Positions 59,314 to 61,114 of a stretch of 61,114 nucleotides of DNA are shown one piece after another. This DNA is from CAURNT01 sp963539215 (lineage in GTDB: Bacteria; Fusobacteriota; Fusobacteriia; Fusobacteriales; Leptotrichiaceae). The notes below the pieces were generated by a model. The model did no database searches and was not told the DNA's origin. It saw nothing but the letters and a program-made list of their open reading frames with translations. The stretch is taken from contig CAUTJT010000009.1 in the NCBI GenBank assembly GCA_963539215.1, positions 1-61,114 on the forward strand. The letters are read 5' to 3'. The position numbers were made by a program, and so were the translations under genes. How positions within the stretch are numbered: the stretch's first letter is position 1; every line of letters starts with the position of its first letter.

Positions 59314-59877
59314 CTATTTAAGCTTGGTTTTAACAACTTTATATACTACAGAATAACTATAACCCATAGTTATCAATTTTCTAAAAATTTTTTCTACAGG
59401 AATACTCTTATTTTTTTCTAATATTTCTTTTACTTTTAAAATTTCTTCATTATATAATTCATCTGAAAATTCAGATAATATTTCATCTAACACATTATTA
59501 GATATACCTTTAGTTAAAAGATATTTTTTAATTTTATTTTTACCTTTATTCATATTACATTTAACATAATAATTTGCATACTCATAATCATTAATTAAAT
59601 TCATATCTTTTAATTTTAATATAACATCATCAATTATATGAAAATTATGTTTAGAATATTTTTCTTTTAATTTGTTTCTCAATTCTAATTCTGTTCGACT
59701 TCTTAAACCAATAATATACAGTGCCTTATATTTCATAGATTCAAAAATTAATTCATCATATATATTTCTAATATCCATATCAACTTTTAAGGAATACATA
59801 TATATAATATCTTTAGATATATCAATAATCTCGTCTTCTAAATATAACTTATTCTTCTGTATTTTCTGTATTTTCAT
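59314..59877 (-). CDS. recX: Regulatory protein RecX
   Basis: RecX binds RecA filaments and limits their activity. The 187-residue protein is helical with the three-repeat RecX pattern: LRSRTELELRNKLKEKYS, then LKDMNLINDYEYANYYVKCN and the KGKNKIKKYLLTKGISN segment. It overlaps the 3' end of recA by 29 bases. Its RBS is weak, which would keep RecX low relative to RecA. The N-terminal 55 residues are poorly conserved by eye, so the exact start is uncertain. Confidence 0.85.
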   Translation of the reverse strand: MKIQKIQKNKLYLEDEIIDISKDIIYMYSLKVDMDIRNIYDELIFESMKYKALYIIGLRSRTELELRNKLKEKYSKHNFHIIDDVILKLKDMNLINDYEYANYYVKCNMNKGKNKIKKYLLTKGISNNVLDEILSEFSDELYNEEILKVKEILEKNKSIPVEKIFRKLITMGYSYSVVYKVVKTKLK

Positions 59878-60937
59878 CTTCTATCACTGTATCTTCAACT
59901 GTAACACTTGCTTTTTGTTCCGCTTTTATAGATTCCAATACTTTAGCTTCTATTTCTTCAAATAACTCTTTATTCTCTGCTAACATCTTTTCAACATTAA
60001 CTTTACCTTGACCAAGTCTTTCATCTCCAAAGCTAAACCATGCTCCACTTTTTCTACAAATTTCTCTTTCAAGGGCAATATCTAAAACCTCAGTAATATG
60101 AGATATACCTTTACCGTACATTATTGCAAATTTAACTTCCTTATGTGGAGGTGCAACTTTATTCTTAGTTATTTTAGCTAAAGTTTCATTTCCTATAACC
60201 TCATCTCCTTGCTTTATGCTTCCAACTCTCTTAATCTCCATTCTAACAGAAGAGAAAAACTTCAGCGCACGACCACCTGATGTAGTAGTTTGAACACCTG
60301 GAGTGAATGAAAATCCACCTATTTTTTCTCTTATTTGATTAATAAATACTAGTACTGTATCAGATTTAGATACACTTCCTGTTATTTTTCTTAATCCTTT
60401 AGACATTAATCTAGCTTGCAGCCCCATTTGTTGATCTCCCATTTCTCCTTCAATTTCTTGTTTAGGAACAAGAGCAGCAACTGAATCAACTATAACAACA
60501 TCAAGAGCACCACTTCTTACTAAATGATCAGCAATTTCTAAAGCTTGTTCTCCAGTATCAGGTTGTGATATTAATAATTCATCAATATTAACACCTAATG
60601 CTTTCGCATATATAGGATCTAAAGCATGTTCAGCATCAATAAAAGCGGCTAAACCTCCTTTTTTTTGAGCTTCTGCTATAATATGTAAAGCTATAGTTGT
60701 TTTACCTGAAGATTCTGCACCATATATTTCTACTATTCTTCCCCTTGGAACACCTCCTATTCCAAGTGCAATATCAATACCTATAGAACCTGTAGATATT
60801 GCTTTAACGTCAAGTTTTCTATTTTCTCCAAGCTTCATAATAGCACCTTCACCATACGATTTACGTATATTTGAAAGTGCCATTTCTAATGATTTACTTT
60901 TTTCAGATTCAAGATCTGTTTCCTTTTTTTTAGCCAT
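59849..60937 (-). CDS. recA: Recombinase RecA
   Basis: RecA forms filaments on single-stranded DNA, drives strand exchange and triggers the SOS response. The 362-residue protein has Walker A in YGAESSGKTT (72-81), the DAEHALDP block, VDSVAALVPKQEIEGEMGD (loop L1), VFINQIREKIG and the L2 region TTSGGRALKFFSSVR. The C-terminal tail is acidic (DTVIEDENTENTEE), as usual. The RBS is AAGGGGG. It is the first gene of the recA-recX-rdgB-recG unit. No LexA box of the types I know is evident near the promoter. Confidence 0.98.
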   Translation of the reverse strand: MAKKKETDLESEKSKSLEMALSNIRKSYGEGAIMKLGENRKLDVKAISTGSIGIDIALGIGGVPRGRIVEIYGAESSGKTTIALHIIAEAQKKGGLAAFIDAEHALDPIYAKALGVNIDELLISQPDTGEQALEIADHLVRSGALDVVIVDSVAALVPKQEIEGEMGDQQMGLQARLMSKGLRKITGSVSKSDTVLVFINQIREKIGGFSFTPGVQTTTSGGRALKFFSSVRMEIKRVGSIKQGDEVIGNETLAKITKNKVAPPHKEVKFAIMYGKGISHITEVLDIALEREICRKSGAWFSFGDERLGQGKVNVEKMLAENKELFEEIEAKVLESIKAEQKASVTVEDTVIEDENTENTEE

Positions 60938-60970
60938 AAAGCCCCCTTCATTTTAATTTTAATTTAATTA

Positions 60971-60999
60971 ATTTTATCATTTTAAATTATAAAAGTCAA
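60971..60999 (-). promoter_or_regulatory. Promoter of recA
   Basis: Minus strand TTGACT (60994-60999), 17-base spacer, TAAAAT (60971-60976), about 33 bases before the start. I see no Escherichia-type (CTG-N10-CAG) or Bacillus-type (GAAC-N4-GTTC) LexA operator here. Confidence 0.78.
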
Positions 61000-61032
61000 T
61001 ACTTTGTTATTTTTTTATTACAATGTTTTCTT

Positions 61033-61055
61033 AAAAAAATGTAGCATATTGCTAC
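61033..61055 (-). terminator. rRNA operon terminator
   Basis: Minus-strand stem GTAGCA/TGCTAC (61050-61055 and 61041-61046) with a 3-base loop followed by ATTTTTTT. A preceding T run (TTTTTTTATTT) directly follows the 5S 3' end. Confidence 0.82.
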
Positions 61056-61066
61056 AAATAAAAAAA

Positions 61067-61114
61067 GAGTTTGGCAACTACCTATCTTCCCAATTACTTA
61101 GTATTTTCGGCGTA
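61067..61114 (-). rRNA. rrf: 5S ribosomal RNA, 3' end only
   Basis: The last 48 bases, read on the minus strand, match the 3' part of 5S rRNA: TACGCCGAAAATACT (the CGCCGA-type helix/loop), then TTGGGAAGATAGGTAG and the terminal GTTGCCAAACTC that pairs with the 5' end. The gene continues beyond the window. The 3' boundary at 61067 is set by the pairing strand and the following T run. Upstream (to the right) 23S and 16S genes are expected. Confidence 0.9.

Noticed and set aside
1..61114. CRISPR arrays, insertion sequences, tRNA genes
   Set aside because: I saw no regularly spaced direct repeats, no transposase frames and no cloverleaf-like sequence with a GTTCGA-type loop in the intergenic regions.

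Overview
This 61 kb window is very AT-rich. It comes from a diderm bacterium that I place in the Fusobacteriota, family Leptotrichiaceae (Streptobacillus/Sneathia-like), by inference and not by a database match. The reasons are: outer-membrane barrels with a C-terminal aromatic residue, an OmpA-type protein and a Lol lipoprotein system show a second membrane, while SepF, HPF, DivIC-like, Obg and NrdR genes are arranged much as in Firmicutes; RBSs are strong AGGAGG types and codons are extremely A/T-biased. Almost every gene lies on the minus strand. Only cutC-tetR and ldh are on the plus strand. The right edge cuts into the 3' end of a 5S rRNA gene, so an rRNA operon ends just upstream of recA. 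Nothing in the window looks like a prophage, insertion sequence or CRISPR array, and no gene-free stretch exceeds 300 bases.

Transcription units, from right to left on the minus strand: 5S rRNA and its terminator; recA-recX-rdgB-recG (DNA repair); ompA (monocistronic); a metal ABC uptake operon (DUF6162-like protein, ATPase, permease, ZnuA-like binding protein, small periplasmic protein) behind a candidate Zur box; sepF-obg-miaA-EIIA-udk-trpS-lipoprotein; ldh (plus strand); ruvC-nrnA-lipoprotein; cutC-tetR (plus strand); tpx-dus; mnmA-TPR protein-membrane protein-rsmB-CCA/Nudix fusion-SPOUT methylase-EIIA(Man)-membrane protein-rimM-trmD, running into an ankyrin protein, ptsI, a small membrane protein and a DJ-1 protein; a DUF1858 protein-XRE regulator-glmM-methyltransferase-AtpZ-like-dut-MFS unit; groES-groEL-mreC-LolA-like-recO-EIIA-nrdR-divIC-like-membrane protein-lolC/E-lolD; hpf-dps; tatD-acpS; a large outer-membrane protein; pepT-hydrolase; a second, paralogous large outer-membrane protein; pfkA-pyk; recR-metK-peptide-binding lipoprotein.

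Together these genes cover glycolysis to lactate (pfkA, pyk, ldh, ptsI), tRNA and rRNA maturation (mnmA, miaA, dus, trmD, rimM, rsmB, CCA enzyme, trpS), recombinational repair (recA, recX, recG, recO, recR, ruvC), envelope biogenesis (mreC, glmM, Lol proteins, OMPs), division (sepF, divIC-like) and stress protection (groESL, dps, hpf, tpx). Promoters are mostly close to the sigma-70 consensus with 17-base spacers and can be read directly. Stem-loop terminators close most units.

The points I find most worth following are: the metal-uptake operon, whose binding protein has lost the usual histidine ligands and which ends with a small protein predicted to start with histidine after signal cleavage; the pair of large, strongly expressed, unrecognised outer-membrane barrels; the CCA-adding enzyme fused to a Nudix hydrolase; an XRE regulator with what looks like an inactive S24-type C-terminal domain, overlapping glmM; and a near-identical 34-base promoter shared by two unlinked operons.
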